NCBI RefSeq assembly: GCF_001625195.1
Contig: NC_054391.1
Span: 6,335,157 to 6,399,156 of the forward strand
Length of the DNA stretch: 64,000 nucleotides
Direction of reading: 5' to 3'
Source of the DNA: Drechmeria coniospora
Taxonomy: Eukaryota; Ascomycota; Sordariomycetes; Hypocreales; Ophiocordycipitaceae
Part shown: positions 63,515 through 64,000 of the stretch, piece after piece
Layout: the number at the start of each line of letters is the position of its first letter
Numbering within the stretch: the first letter of the stretch is position 1
Notes under the pieces: generated by a model
The model's input: only the letters and a program-made list of their open reading frames with translations
Told to the model about the DNA's origin: nothing
The model's database searches: none
Position numbers and translations under genes: made by a program

Positions 63515-64000
63515 AGGGCCTGGGATGACGGAAGATAGCGGTCGAGGGAATCATGGGCCGGCGTCCGATCGCAAGCCCATTCCCGTTGGCGATCCCCGAG
63601 GGCGGCGCATGAGCGGACCGCCATGACCATTTATGATACAGTAAGGAACTGCTTAGGGTTTACGAGAGCGTCAATGCAGAGAGGCGGAATCGTTACTCGA
63701 CGAGCCTCGGTTGGGGGTAGATATCGCGGCGTCGCTGCGAAGGAAAAAATGCAGCTTTCCGATAGTTAGACCAACGCTCCGTGGCATTCGCCAACTCACG
63801 TTCGTTGCAAGCTCTCGTCGTGTCTTCCGGATGATGCAACCGCCAGCGCCGCAGGCACATGGCGCGCAACTGCTGGACGAGACATCTGTTGAAAAACTTG
63901 TCCAGGGTCCGAACGGCCCGTCTGGCAGCGACAGGCCCGGCGCAGATGTGTATGCGCATGAGCACGACAGGAATTGTCCTGGCATCTGCACGTTGTGGAT
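63515..64000. other. 3' flank of Ran, no gene seen
   Basis: 486 bases to the window end. A reverse frame (63671-63991) has no recognisable motif and could be noncoding or belong to a gene beyond the edge. Confidence 0.4.

Noticed and set aside
1..64000. Transposons, insertion sequences or CRISPR arrays
   Set aside because: No transposase, integrase or reverse-transcriptase motif, no long terminal repeats and no regularly spaced direct repeats were seen; the GTAC-type motif clusters lack fixed unit length or spacing.

Overview
This window looks like nuclear DNA of a filamentous ascomycete, most likely a sordariomycete and probably a member of the Hypocreales. Genes are compact and GC-rich, with G/C-ending codons. 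They are cut by short introns (about 50-200 nt) with GTACGT/GTAAGT/GTATGT-type donors. Several products belong to fungus-specific families (Ssr4, DUF1746, Pxr1), next to pan-eukaryotic housekeeping proteins. Species assignment is inference only. No ribosomal RNA, convincing tRNA, transposon ORF or CRISPR was found.

Layout. 1-8.6 kb: the 3' part of prohibitin-2 (+), NEDD8/RUB1 (+), Elongin-A-like (-), TFIIF beta subunit TFG2 (+) and a HAD-family phosphatase (+). 8.6-15.2 kb: a gene-poor block with several clusters of a GTACTCCGTA/TACGGAGTAC motif and at most one doubtful ORF. 15.2-28.8 kb: a SLC35-type transporter (+), an RBM42-like RRM protein (-), 6-phosphogluconate dehydrogenase (+), SWI/SNF-RSC subunit Ssr4 (+) and a secreted GH18 chitinase (-). 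28.8-31.7 kb: no gene recognised. 31.7-48 kb: molybdenum cofactor sulfurase (-), ARS2/SERRATE (+), the G-patch protein Pxr1 (+), a small fungal protein (-), cytosolic Phe-tRNA synthetase alpha (-), a DUF1746/Dsc4-like membrane protein (+) and Rcl1 (-). 48-64 kb: a mitochondrial PPR protein (+), a TAF3-type histone-fold protein (-), dipeptidyl-peptidase V-like S9 peptidase (-), EAF6 (-), a PWI/RS splicing factor (-), proteasome chaperone Nas2/PSMD9 (+) and Ran GTPase (+).

The genes do not form an operon or an obvious metabolite cluster. The recurring themes are nuclear gene expression (TFG2, TAF3, Ssr4, EAF6, ARS2, SRRM1-like, RBM42-like), ribosome biogenesis (Pxr1, Rcl1) and ubiquitin/proteasome biology (NEDD8, Elongin-A, Nas2, Dsc4-like). 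Exon joins were worked out by hand from reading frame, splice-site sequence and recalled family motifs. Every multi-exon model given adds up to a whole number of codons.

The most interesting observations are: a palindromic TACGGAGTAC-type motif concentrated in intergenic gaps; a GC-AG intron carrying a 20-C run in the 6PGD gene; a chitinase with a long Ser/Thr/Pro-rich segment before, not after, its catalytic domain; a six-unit 12-bp tandem repeat ending eight bases before the DPP V start codon; and several likely AAG 3' splice sites. I did not find a convincing new multi-gene system.
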